Positions 1 through 7,725 of a DNA stretch of 64,000 nucleotides are shown here, piece after piece. Position numbers and translations under genes: made by a program. Within the stretch, counting starts at the first letter, position 1, and each line of letters starts with the position of its first letter. The notes beneath the pieces were generated by a model. The model made no database searches. It had not been told where the DNA came from and worked only from the letters and a program-made list of their open reading frames with translations. This DNA is from Paenibacillus illinoisensis NBRC 15959 (lineage in GTDB: Bacteria; Bacillota; Bacilli; Paenibacillales; Paenibacillaceae). Where the stretch lies: contig NZ_BIME01000006.1 in the NCBI RefSeq assembly GCF_004000925.1, positions 124,001 through 188,000 on the forward strand, written 5' to 3'.

Positions 1-2
1 TG

Positions 3-620
3 GGGATTAACCTCGAACGATTCGGATTCTGGGACAATATGGAGAGCTACCAAATTTATCAGAGACAGGCCAATTACAATAAGGCCGATAGCACAGCATT
101 ATTTAAGCAGAAGATTGAGTCGAAGCTGTCGGAAGCGAGTGCCAGCGAACTGATTCAGATGTATTACAAAAAGATCATATGGACCTGGACTGAAGGGACG
201 TACCAGATGGATCGATACGGAATCGGCAATGAAAGTGCCTCTGGCATGGGAAGGGGAAGATCAGGCGGAATTGCGGGCTCCTATAGTTACACCAATGGGG
301 TAACGGACCTGTTCCAGGGGGATTCAGTCTATCGAACGGGTGTGCTTTGGGTCGTATATGTAATGAACTTCATGATGTACTGTTTTATTTTCGTTCGGTT
401 GGTCCGGGGGATTCGTCTTAAGCGATATGATGAGGTCTCCCTGATTCTGGTGGTTCTCGGATTTATCGGTTTTTATATCCTGTGGGAGATCAAATCGCGC
501 TATATCTACCCTGTATATCCTTTGCTTGTTGTGTTGTCCTATATGGGATTCAAGGATACGTATGAATTGATGTTCCAAAGAAAACTCGGCTGGGGACGGC
601 CATCCCTGGGAAAAAGGTGA
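3..620 (+). CDS. C-terminal part of a multi-pass membrane protein, probably a GT39-like glycosyltransferase
   Basis: The reading frame is open from the first bases of the window, so the N-terminus lies upstream. What remains is a soluble stretch, then two or three hydrophobic segments at about residues 120-190 of the visible part. Between the last two segments is a WEIKSRYIYPVYPLL stretch. A short charged motif followed by an aromatic/proline-rich helix like this is typical of the last membrane helices of lipid-linked-sugar glycosyltransferases (GT39/ArnT/YkcB-like). That assignment is by resemblance only, because the catalytic N-terminal part is missing. A lipoprotein gene starts 4 bp downstream, so the two probably share a transcript. 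Confidence 0.6.
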   Translation, partial: GINLERFGFWDNMESYQIYQRQANYNKADSTALFKQKIESKLSEASASELIQMYYKKIIWTWTEGTYQMDRYGIGNESASGMGRGRSGGIAGSYSYTNGVTDLFQGDSVYRTGVLWVVYVMNFMMYCFIFVRLVRGIRLKRYDEVSLILVVLGFIGFYILWEIKSRYIYPVYPLLVVLSYMGFKDTYELMFQRKLGWGRPSLGKR

Positions 621-624
621 TCTT

Positions 625-1206
625 ATGCGAAAAAATTATTATTTCACATCTGTTCTAATCCTACTGGCAGGCTGTGCTGTTCTGCTTGCCGCCTGTGATG
701 TGATTACAGCCCAAAACATTACGAATACCGGTACTGCACAAGGCATGAATGGCGGGGGAATGATGAATGGTGGCCCAGGCATGAACGGAGGAATGCAGAG
801 AGGCGGAGGCATGAATGACCGAACAGGTGGACCGGATGATATGCATGGTGCAATGAATGCTGATCTCACAGGCAGGATTATCTCCATAGACGGAGATACC
901 GTTACTGTAGCATTACTTGAGTTTCAAGGCTTCTCTTCACAGAACTCGACTAACCAGGGTCAGCAGGACAGTGCTCCTGGCAGCGGAAGCAGGGAGATGA
1001 ATGAAACTGGCGTGGAAATGAAATTAAAGCTGAATGTGGATGTTAGCATCACTGAAGGTATGGAGATGGGAGGACGGGGTAACACCAGTTCAGATGCCAA
1101 CGGGGCAATTCAGGTATCTGATCTGAAAGAGGGAGATGTCGTCATGGTATGGTATAAGGAAAACACGGAGACAGTGGAACGAATGGCAGTTGTCCAGTCT
1201 GAATAA
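625..1206 (+). CDS. Met/Gly-rich lipoprotein of unknown function
   Basis: 193 aa. It has a signal peptide with lipobox LLAAC (Cys at about residue 24), so it should be anchored to the outer face of the membrane. Residues 38-75 are strongly enriched in Met, Gly and Asn, with repeated GGM/GMN motifs and no Cys. Met-rich tracts of this kind can bind copper(I) or silver, but this is only a suggestion. The C-terminal half resembles a small DUF5666-like beta domain (a GRIISIDGDTVTV stretch). An AAGGTGAT ribosome site precedes the ATG. The gene starts 4 bp after the preceding stop, and a terminator follows. Confidence 0.8.
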   Translation: MRKNYYFTSVLILLAGCAVLLAACDVITAQNITNTGTAQGMNGGGMMNGGPGMNGGMQRGGGMNDRTGGPDDMHGAMNADLTGRIISIDGDTVTVALLEFQGFSSQNSTNQGQQDSAPGSGSREMNETGVEMKLKLNVDVSITEGMEMGGRGNTSSDANGAIQVSDLKEGDVVMVWYKENTETVERMAVVQSE

Positions 1207-1263
1207 GTGATGAAGACAGCGGCAAAGAGATTTGGCGAGAAGATTTGAATTTGGTCCACCTTA

Positions 1264-1316
1264 AATGAGCACAGGCTATTCCCGGTAAAAGGGAGAGTCC
1301 TGTGCTCTTTCTCTTT
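1264..1316 (+). terminator. Intrinsic terminator after the lipoprotein gene
   Basis: A 9-bp perfect stem GAGCACAGG/CCTGTGCTC (1267-1275 with 1299-1307) is followed by TTTCTCTTT. The loop is long (23 nt) and may hold a weak inner pairing. Confidence 0.75.
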
Positions 1317-1330
1317 ATGTATTCTCAGAT

Positions 1331-1933
1331 CTAGTCCAGACTTAGATCAAAATCAGGCTCACACATGTAATCGATCGGATAGAGATCATCTCTGGCTGAA
1401 ATTAATGCACGAAGGTGAAGATAAACATGGTTGGGCTGTACGACCACGCCATCCATACGATAGGGAGCAAGTTCAGCAACGACGAACACGTCTTCCGCAG
1501 CGTTACATTTGAAAATGACGTTATTCGGGTTACATACTTCCTCCATGTAGCTGTAAGTCATCACGTGATAAGCTTGTCCACGCCAATTGGTTTTGATGAC
1601 TTTATAGGATTGTGTTGCCACAAGATCAATATAGCGTTCCAAGGGAAACGTATGTTCAAATTGTGTGATGTACCCTTTTTCATCCACATCAATTGTAAAT
1701 TCCACATCATAGCTCACGTGAAACTCTTCCTTATAGGTTCCCTTCATGATTTTCATAGCATCCAAATGCGATCCAAAGTTAGTGTCTTCTATGTAGGGAA
1801 TTGCAATGCGTTCAGGATCAACATGATCGGTAATTTGGCTGGTGCTTGAGATCCCTTTCATAAACTTCGATGGCTGAAGATTAATAGAACCAATCATTTT
1901 CCCAGCATATGCAGGGCCGCAGGTTATTCGCAT
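1331..1933 (-). CDS. Hypothetical protein, 200 aa
   Basis: I do not recognise this protein. It has no signal peptide or membrane helix and mixed alpha/beta composition with many acidic and aromatic residues, so it is probably cytosolic. I chose the second ATG because AAGGAG lies 6 nt before it; the first ATG (1939) abuts the ribosome site. The gene stands alone on the minus strand, convergent with the lipoprotein gene. A large overlapping frame on the other strand is its shadow. Confidence 0.7.
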   Translation of the reverse strand: MRITCGPAYAGKMIGSINLQPSKFMKGISSTSQITDHVDPERIAIPYIEDTNFGSHLDAMKIMKGTYKEEFHVSYDVEFTIDVDEKGYITQFEHTFPLERYIDLVATQSYKVIKTNWRGQAYHVMTYSYMEEVCNPNNVIFKCNAAEDVFVVAELAPYRMDGVVVQPNHVYLHLRALISARDDLYPIDYMCEPDFDLSLD

Positions 1934-2084
1934 AGTCATCTCCTTTGTTGTTCATCAGTAATTAGACGAAAGGCAATAGAGAAAGTTTCACGAGATTAAG
2001 GAATGACCCACCCTCATATCCTTATTTCCAAACGTTCTTCAATTTTGATACATTGTTTATATACGTTTCGGAGGTATAAAACAT

Positions 2085-2744
2085 ATGGAACATTCGCTTC
2101 AGGAGCTCATGCGCAATGCGAGAGCGGAAGAGAATACCTTTTTGTACATGCTTCATGAGGAAGCGCGTTTTGATCAGTCGTTATTCTGGAAATATGTGAA
2201 TAGTATTATGGAACTGACCCGTCTCACTGCGGACCAACCGCTGAATCGGGAAGTGGCAAGCGCTGTCAGCTTCACCTATTCCAAAATCATGGAGTACCTG
2301 CAGTGGCATCACTCGGACACCGATGTCTACGAAATTGAACATTTTCCTTACGTATATGCCCATCACATGGTGAGCCTTCTCGGCGAAGTGGTTAACGGTT
2401 TTTACAAGGGGATTGTTCCGGGTGAATCCCGTTTCGATGAGGACTTTCCGAACCCGGTCTTCGCCGGCTTGGTGGCGAACGAGCAACCAGCAATACTGCA
2501 GCTGGGCTATTATAAACAAGAAACGAATGTGCACGCCCTCGGCTTCCGCGAGGAGGATGGGACGTACCGAATTGAGCTCAACGAAGAAGAGGACAGAGAC
2601 CTGGTTGATTCCAAACTTAGCCGTCGGGAAGTAGAGGGAACCTATCTCTTCCATGCACCGGATGCCAGCAGCGCTCACCAATTATTTCATGAATGGGTAA
2701 TGAGTACTTATGCACCCTACCGTTCTGCACTGAATCGATCATAA
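2085..2744 (+). CDS. Hypothetical cytosolic protein, first gene of a SUKH/TPR cluster
   Basis: 219 aa, soluble, rich in Glu, His and aromatic residues. The N-terminal half is predicted helical and the C-terminal half is mixed. The family is unknown to me. GGAGG stands 10 nt before the ATG. It is followed after 30 bp by a SMI1/KNR4-like gene and then a TPR gene in the same direction, with one terminator after the third gene. It is therefore probably the first member of a three-gene operon. Small proteins next to SUKH proteins are often immunity factors, but no toxin is visible here. Confidence 0.75.
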   Translation: MEHSLQELMRNARAEENTFLYMLHEEARFDQSLFWKYVNSIMELTRLTADQPLNREVASAVSFTYSKIMEYLQWHHSDTDVYEIEHFPYVYAHHMVSLLGEVVNGFYKGIVPGESRFDEDFPNPVFAGLVANEQPAILQLGYYKQETNVHALGFREEDGTYRIELNEEEDRDLVDSKLSRREVEGTYLFHAPDASSAHQLFHEWVMSTYAPYRSALNRS

Positions 2745-2774
2745 TTGCGCCATCAGTTAATTAGGAGGATGAAT

Positions 2775-3224
2775 ATGTTATCTAGTAAAGTTATTGAGTT
2801 TTGCCAAGGTAAGGGCTGGTGGCATGAAGATGTACCGAAGGAGTATGAGGAAGCACTGCAGAAGCTGAATATTGATCTTCAGTCGGATTTTGCGCAGTTT
2901 TATCTGCATGCAGATGATGGCCCGACCTTCTATAGCAGGCATCAGGAGATCTATCAGATCTGCTGGGTGATGGAGAATACCGTGTACTTGGAAGACATGA
3001 CGGTGGCCCAGCTCACGCTGGGATTGCCTGAAGCTTACATACCGCTGGACAGCTTCGAAGGGGAAGGCGGATTCTTCTATAACCGGCAGACGGGTGAAGT
3101 GGTGCTGGTAGAGCTTGGGGAGTCGATCGAACGCTTTTTGAGCGGCGAGAGCAGCCCACAGTGGCCTGGTTTTAATACATTCCTGGAATGGTATTTTCAA
3201 CTGGAGGAGGAGAAGGCGCTATGA
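2775..3224 (+). CDS. SMI1/KNR4 (SUKH) family protein
   Basis: 149 aa. The pattern fits the SUKH superfamily: an N-terminal helix pair with a conserved WW, a central PEAYIPLDSF stretch, then a Gly-rich beta hairpin with FFYNRQTGEVVLVELGE and a C-terminal FNTFLEWYF helix. In this superfamily, members act as immunity proteins against polymorphic toxins or as regulatory scaffolds. The ATG at 2775 is preferred because AGGAGG at 2763-2768 is 6 nt upstream; an in-frame ATG at 2769 is too close. The stop overlaps the next start (ATGA), implying translational coupling to the TPR protein. Confidence 0.75.
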   Translation: MLSSKVIEFCQGKGWWHEDVPKEYEEALQKLNIDLQSDFAQFYLHADDGPTFYSRHQEIYQICWVMENTVYLEDMTVAQLTLGLPEAYIPLDSFEGEGGFFYNRQTGEVVLVELGESIERFLSGESSPQWPGFNTFLEWYFQLEEEKAL

Positions 3225-3667
3225 AGGAATTGACACCGGAACATCCCGAACTGGAGAAACAGATTATTGAAACTGTTGAAGCAGGCAATGTGCTGGACGA
3301 CACGCAGCAGCATGAACAGGCCCTGATCTATTATGATCAGGCATGGGGAATGTTACCCGAGCCGAAGACAGACTGGGAAATAGCCAGCTGGATTGCTTCC
3401 TGTCACGCGAATGCACATATGAACTTGGGGCAGTATGCGCTGGCGAAGCCCTGGGCGGAATTATCGCTGCAAACACGAGGGTCAGATATTAATACGGGTC
3501 CGCTCATTGAGCTGGGGACCGTCTGCATGAGACTGGAACAGCATGACGAGGCGTATTCTTATCTGCATCAGGCTTATGAGTACGGTAAAGAACGTGCTTT
3601 TCAGGGCAGCCCGCCTGATGTGCTGCACTATTACAAGGAACAGAAGCTGAAGCATGAACGAAACTGA
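3221..3667 (+). CDS. Small tetratricopeptide-repeat protein
   Basis: 148 aa, all helical. At least two TPR-like helix pairs are visible, about residues 25-60 (ALIYYDQAWGMLP) and 95-125 (YSYLHQAYEYGKE). It is probably a cytosolic protein-binding adaptor; the partner is unknown. The start is set by GGAGGAGG about 10 nt upstream of the ATG and by the ATGA overlap with the SUKH gene. A terminator follows, making this the last gene of the unit. Confidence 0.75.
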   Translation: MKELTPEHPELEKQIIETVEAGNVLDDTQQHEQALIYYDQAWGMLPEPKTDWEIASWIASCHANAHMNLGQYALAKPWAELSLQTRGSDINTGPLIELGTVCMRLEQHDEAYSYLHQAYEYGKERAFQGSPPDVLHYYKEQKLKHERN

Positions 3668-3685
3668 TTCTGCTGGATCACAAAA

Positions 3686-3742
3686 AGAAAAGGGTACCCT
3701 GTCAGCCAAATCATTATTGGCTTTGGGTTACCCTTCTTTTAT
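3686..3742 (+). terminator. Intrinsic terminator ending the SUKH/TPR cluster
   Basis: AGGGTACCC pairs with GGGTTACCCT (one bulge) around an inner GCCAA/TTGGC hairpin, followed by TCTTTTATTTTTC. The A-rich 5' flank could let it work on the minus strand too. Confidence 0.75.
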
Positions 3743-3793
3743 TTTTCAAAATCATACTGGAATGGAGGGGGTAGAGTATGATCGTTCACTCAC

Positions 3794-5005
3794 TTAATCT
3801 TTCGCCCCATAAGGGAAAAATTCTTCCACCAGATCCTGTGGCGAGATGGATACGAAGACATGATCCAGCTCGGTCTTGCTGGCAAAATCCATAATGTCCT
3901 CGGTGTAATACCTCGGATCAATGACGTAAATCTCGGACACGACCGTGGATAGGAAGGAGATCATCGGCACGGCGAGCGAGTCCTTGATGAACATGACTTT
4001 CAGTCCATTCGGGTTATCCTTGTTCACCACATGAACAATGCCCTGATTGCCGTACAGATACGTGAAGTACTTGTCCGCAGTCAGATCGTAAGTTGCTCCC
4101 TGCACGTTGAGCGGATACGTAGTGAGCAGCGCATCCTCGAAGCGTCCGTTAAGTGTGGCTTCGGTCTCGCCGGTCTTGAAGTAAAAGGAATAGTTCGTCT
4201 TAAACTTCGGATAGATCAGGTCGAAGTCATCTGCACCCGCGAAGTATTTACCAGCCTTGCGGCCCTGCGATCCGATAAAGATGTCTTCGTATGGAAGCAC
4301 ATTGTAGTTATGGATATCCGTGAAATAATGATACGGGTCCAGCGGCTTGGTGTACATGCCGTCCAGATGATTCACAAGCTGGCCGAAGGCCCAAAACGCC
4401 GTCTTGATTTTCCAGTGATGGTCGGTCGTAAAGAACAGATCCTTCGCCGGTATACCGCTCTCCAGCAAACCCTCCCGCAGATCGAGGGTATCAATGCCAT
4501 CCTGCTTCAGATTGGCCAGAAAGCCATCGGCAGTTTCATTGTTATAGTTGTAGGGAATGCCTTCCGGGAACGTGGTATAGCCACGCACGTATTTGTCCGG
4601 AGTCATGACGTAAGTCAGCTTCGTTTGTGGATCCAACTGTTCTCCAAGCGCAGCAACCCGGTCGGACAGATCCTTTGTGTACGTTGGACCGGTGGCAAAG
4701 TAGGTATAGTGCAGCTTGCCCTCCATGTCTTTGACAACCTCGAAATTATTCTCCTCGTTTTTCCACATCAGGGATTGCAAGTATCCATAGGCTTCCACGA
4801 AGCCAAACTTTTCAAAAACATGTTCATTGATGTCCGCATCAAGCTGATGGATCAGTCCTTTGGTTTCAGAAATATCGTAGTCTCCGGATGCCAGCGTTTG
4901 TTTAATCGGACCGAAGGATTGAATGATATTCAGAACAGAGAGCGTCACCAGCACGAGAATGAAGAGGAAAGCGGTGATTCTCTTTTTGGCAAGAAAGTTA
5001 TGCAT
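3794..5005 (-). CDS. DHHW-family (AlgX/AlgJ-like) O-acetylation protein
   Basis: 403 aa. An N-terminal membrane anchor (residues 10-28) is followed by an extracytoplasmic SGNH-hydrolase-like domain. The family signature TTDHHWK is present (D195-H196-H197-W198). Proteins of this type work with an MBOAT transporter to transfer acetyl groups onto an exported polysaccharide, as AlgX/AlgJ or WssI-like proteins do. The start is the ATG at 5005 with AGAAGG upstream. It lies 16 bp behind the MBOAT gene and is the last gene of the exopolysaccharide operon. Confidence 0.88.
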   Translation of the reverse strand: MHNFLAKKRITAFLFILVLVTLSVLNIIQSFGPIKQTLASGDYDISETKGLIHQLDADINEHVFEKFGFVEAYGYLQSLMWKNEENNFEVVKDMEGKLHYTYFATGPTYTKDLSDRVAALGEQLDPQTKLTYVMTPDKYVRGYTTFPEGIPYNYNNETADGFLANLKQDGIDTLDLREGLLESGIPAKDLFFTTDHHWKIKTAFWAFGQLVNHLDGMYTKPLDPYHYFTDIHNYNVLPYEDIFIGSQGRKAGKYFAGADDFDLIYPKFKTNYSFYFKTGETEATLNGRFEDALLTTYPLNVQGATYDLTADKYFTYLYGNQGIVHVVNKDNPNGLKVMFIKDSLAVPMISFLSTVVSEIYVIDPRYYTEDIMDFASKTELDHVFVSISPQDLVEEFFPYGAKD

Positions 5006-5021
5006 GCTTGTGTGCCTTCTC

Positions 5022-6443
5022 TCAGAAATTAAAATAGATAAACGGATTATATGTACCCTTGACCAGATACGATACACAGACCAGGAACAAGAGAATGATT
5101 GTCAGCGGATAAACCAGCTCCAGCGGTTTGCGGAAACGGGCGCCATCGACCATCAATTTGTTCATCCGGGTGGCGATTGGCATGCAGAACAGAATGCCTG
5201 GAATGAAGAAGAATGCATATTCCTTGAGGAACATCCCTGTTGTATCGCTCCAGAACCCATTGCCGTACAGCCCAAACATATTGCCCAGATAGTGACCTGC
5301 CTGCAGGAGATCCGGTGACCGGAAGATGACCCAGCCAATCACAACAATAAACATGGCGTAGAGATGCCGCAGCGGGATGAAACGTGTTCCTTTGTCAAAG
5401 CTGAAGATTTTCTCCAGCGCGATGAACGCGAAGTTAATTAATCCCCACACGACGAATGTCCACTCCGCACCATGCCATACGCCGGTAAGTCCCCAGACGA
5501 TCAGCAGGTTGCGAATCATTTTATCCTTGTTGGTGACACGGGAACCGCCCAGCGGGAAGTATACATATTCCTTGAACCAGGTACCGAGCGAGATATGCCA
5601 GCGGCGCCAGAATTCGGTGATGGATTTGGAGATGTACGGATATCGGAAGTTTTCCTCGAACTTGAAGCCGAACATCAATGCCAGACCAATGGCCATGTCG
5701 GAATATCCGGAGAAGTCAAAATAAATCTGCAGCGTATAGGCAATCGCCCCAAGCCACGCCAGACTGGAGGACACTTCCGATGTGCCTCCCATGCTGAAGA
5801 TGTGATCAGCGACAATAGCCATGCTGTTCGATAACAGCACCTTTTTGCCCAAGCCCACAATGAACCTGCAGCAGCCTACCGCGAACTTGTCCCAGCTTTC
5901 TTTACGGTTCACCATCTGATCCGCAATCGTGTTGTACCGCAGAATCGGTCCGGCAACGAGCTGAGGGAAGAAGGAGATGTACAATGCCACGTAAAAGAGA
6001 TTTTTCTGTACAGCGCCGTGTCCACGATAGACATCAATGACGTAAGAGATGCCGTGGAAAGTGAAGAAGGAGATACCCAGCGGCAGTGCGATGTTCGGAA
6101 TGCTGAGTCCAAAGCTCGTATTTTCGTTCACAATACGCAGCGCAAAAGCTAGATATTTGAACACAAACAGCATGCCGAGGTTGACGATCAGCATCATCGT
6201 AATGATGGTATAGGCTGCATTGCGCCTTTCCCTGAACTTGTCCACGAGCAGAGCGAAGACATAGTTGAAACAGATGGAGGCCAGCATGATCAGGACGAAC
6301 CAGGGTTCACCCCAAGCATAGAAGAATAAACTCGCGACAAGCAGCAGCATGTTTTTGAGCGTAACCGAGAATCTCAGTATGTAATAGAGCCCGAGTACAA
6401 GCGGCAGAAAGTAAAATAAAAAGACTACACTGGAAAAGAGCAC
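5022..6443 (-). CDS. MBOAT-family membrane O-acyltransferase (AlgI/DltB-like)
   Basis: 473 aa, about 10-12 membrane helices. MBOAT hallmarks are visible: an FDFSGYSDMA stretch, FWRRWHISL with His283, and GVWHGAEW with the catalytic-type His324. It should pass acyl groups from a cytoplasmic donor across the membrane for polysaccharide O-acylation. I place the start at a GTG (6443) preceded by AAGGAGGAAAGGCA. Longer frames run back through a hairpin and are unlikely. It pairs with the DHHW gene downstream and follows the synthase genes. Confidence 0.88.
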   Translation of the reverse strand: MLFSSVVFLFYFLPLVLGLYYILRFSVTLKNMLLLVASLFFYAWGEPWFVLIMLASICFNYVFALLVDKFRERRNAAYTIITMMLIVNLGMLFVFKYLAFALRIVNENTSFGLSIPNIALPLGISFFTFHGISYVIDVYRGHGAVQKNLFYVALYISFFPQLVAGPILRYNTIADQMVNRKESWDKFAVGCCRFIVGLGKKVLLSNSMAIVADHIFSMGGTSEVSSSLAWLGAIAYTLQIYFDFSGYSDMAIGLALMFGFKFEENFRYPYISKSITEFWRRWHISLGTWFKEYVYFPLGGSRVTNKDKMIRNLLIVWGLTGVWHGAEWTFVVWGLINFAFIALEKIFSFDKGTRFIPLRHLYAMFIVVIGWVIFRSPDLLQAGHYLGNMFGLYGNGFWSDTTGMFLKEYAFFFIPGILFCMPIATRMNKLMVDGARFRKPLELVYPLTIILLFLVCVSYLVKGTYNPFIYFNF

Positions 6444-6499
6444 TGCCTTTCCTCCTTGAGGATCATATAAGAATGCAGCATGCATTAACACTAAATTAA

Positions 6500-6540
6500 G
6501 GCAGGCTGTACTCACATCCTGGGATGTGGTCCAGCCTGCC
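6500..6540 (-). terminator. Strong intercistronic hairpin, possible attenuator or partial terminator
   Basis: On the minus strand GGCAGGCTG pairs with CAGCCTGCC, enclosing a second perfect stem CACATCC/GGATGTG. The tail (TTAATTTAGTG) is only moderately U-rich. It sits between the anchored accessory protein gene and the MBOAT gene, so it may lower expression of the acylation pair or stabilise a processed mRNA end. Confidence 0.55.
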
Positions 6541-6549
6541 GCAGTTCAG

Positions 6550-7707
6550 CTACATGCTGAATGGACGTCTTGCCCGGCGCTGCTCGCGGCGGGCACGCCT
6601 TTGTTGGGCACGAGGTGTGTTCCTGCCCTTCCGCCACAGCCAGTAGGCCACAAGCGTGAGGATTCCGGCTGCCGACAGGGCAATGCGGATAAGCCATACC
6701 ATCCACGGCTTCATCAGCGGATCGGCGGGGTTTACCACCTTCGTTACCTGATCAGGAGACGGAATGGCGCGCTTCGTTCCATCCTTCTCCTGTACATTCA
6801 TGGCCGTAGAACGGTCCAAGATAACGGGATAAGTCAGGTTCCATTTTCCGTTCACCAGTGCGCGTATGGTGAGACTTTCAGGTTGAACGGCAGTCTGGAG
6901 TGTAAGTAAGCCATCCGGTGTAATGGATGCCCCCTGCACAGGACTGTCCAGCTGAAAGGATGCATTCGAAATCCCTTTGCTGGAAGAAGAGTGAACTTCA
7001 TATTGTGCAATCGATTCACCAGCCTCCGGCTTCACCATTCGTTCTTCTCCCGTGATCTGCAGCGTGGTTAGCTCATTCTCTGCTGAGGCTTGCTTCCGGG
7101 ATACCGGCTTGATGTTTCCGACCCGTAAGTTTAGCTTGGCATTCTCGGTGGTAGTCGTCGTAATGCCCCAGCCGGTGATTTTGCCCAGCTTGACCTGGCC
7201 TGCTGTCTTAGCCTTGTCCTGAACCATCAGACTGGAGAAGGGAATGCGGATCTGTCCGACAAAGCCTGGCTCCAGTTCAATCAGACCTGCGGTAGGGTGA
7301 ACCAACGTTGCTTCCTTGGTTGCCTTCGGAACGACGATGACATTTCGGTTATCCGCTACGGTAAGGGAGCTCTGATCAGCCCGGGTGATAACGACATTGA
7401 ATGGTAATGTCATCTCCGATTCATTTCGAATGGAGAAGGTCAACGCACCGTAGCTTGACCAGTCCCTGTTCCGCAGTTCATAGATGTAAGCGGAATAATA
7501 GCCTTTTTTGAGTCCCTCGGTAGTGGTTTGGATCTGTATACTGCCGTTCTTATCGATATGGGTATCTACTTGGGTCCCGTTGTTCCATTCACGAAGCGTA
7601 CTTTCGCTCAGCTTAAGCTGTTGTGCTTGAACAGCCTGAACTGGAAGCAGACTCCATAATGCAGCGAAACTGGCGGCAAGTATAAGTTGTTTCCACTTTT
7701 TGATCAT
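6550..7707 (-). CDS. Secreted, membrane-anchored accessory protein of the exopolysaccharide synthase
   Basis: 385 aa. It has a signal peptide ending near VQAQQ, then a beta-rich domain at about residues 35-205 that looks like a carbohydrate-binding jelly roll. An Ig-like segment, a single membrane helix at about 340-362 and a very Arg-rich cytoplasmic tail follow. This layout (periplasm-facing beta domain plus C-terminal anchor) recalls a cut-down BcsB, but I see no clear BcsB homology. It starts 18 bp after the synthase gene, so it probably guides or binds the nascent glycan. The family is unrecognised. Confidence 0.7.
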   Translation of the reverse strand: MIKKWKQLILAASFAALWSLLPVQAVQAQQLKLSESTLREWNNGTQVDTHIDKNGSIQIQTTTEGLKKGYYSAYIYELRNRDWSSYGALTFSIRNESEMTLPFNVVITRADQSSLTVADNRNVIVVPKATKEATLVHPTAGLIELEPGFVGQIRIPFSSLMVQDKAKTAGQVKLGKITGWGITTTTTENAKLNLRVGNIKPVSRKQASAENELTTLQITGEERMVKPEAGESIAQYEVHSSSSKGISNASFQLDSPVQGASITPDGLLTLQTAVQPESLTIRALVNGKWNLTYPVILDRSTAMNVQEKDGTKRAIPSPDQVTKVVNPADPLMKPWMVWLIRIALSAAGILTLVAYWLWRKGRNTPRAQQRRARREQRRARRPFSM

Positions 7708-7725
7708 GTGTACCTTGCCTCCGCT

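Noticed and set aside
3188..3220. Longer start for the TPR protein
   Set aside because: The ATG at 3221 has GGAGGAGG at suitable distance and overlaps the upstream stop as ATGA.
4031..5032. A 333-codon open frame on the plus strand
   Set aside because: It is antisense to the DHHW gene, has no recognisable domain and shows a composition expected of a shadow frame.
6444..6515. Longer N-terminus for the MBOAT protein
   Set aside because: The extra codons run through a stable hairpin and lack a ribosome site, whereas the GTG at 6443 has AAGGAGG.
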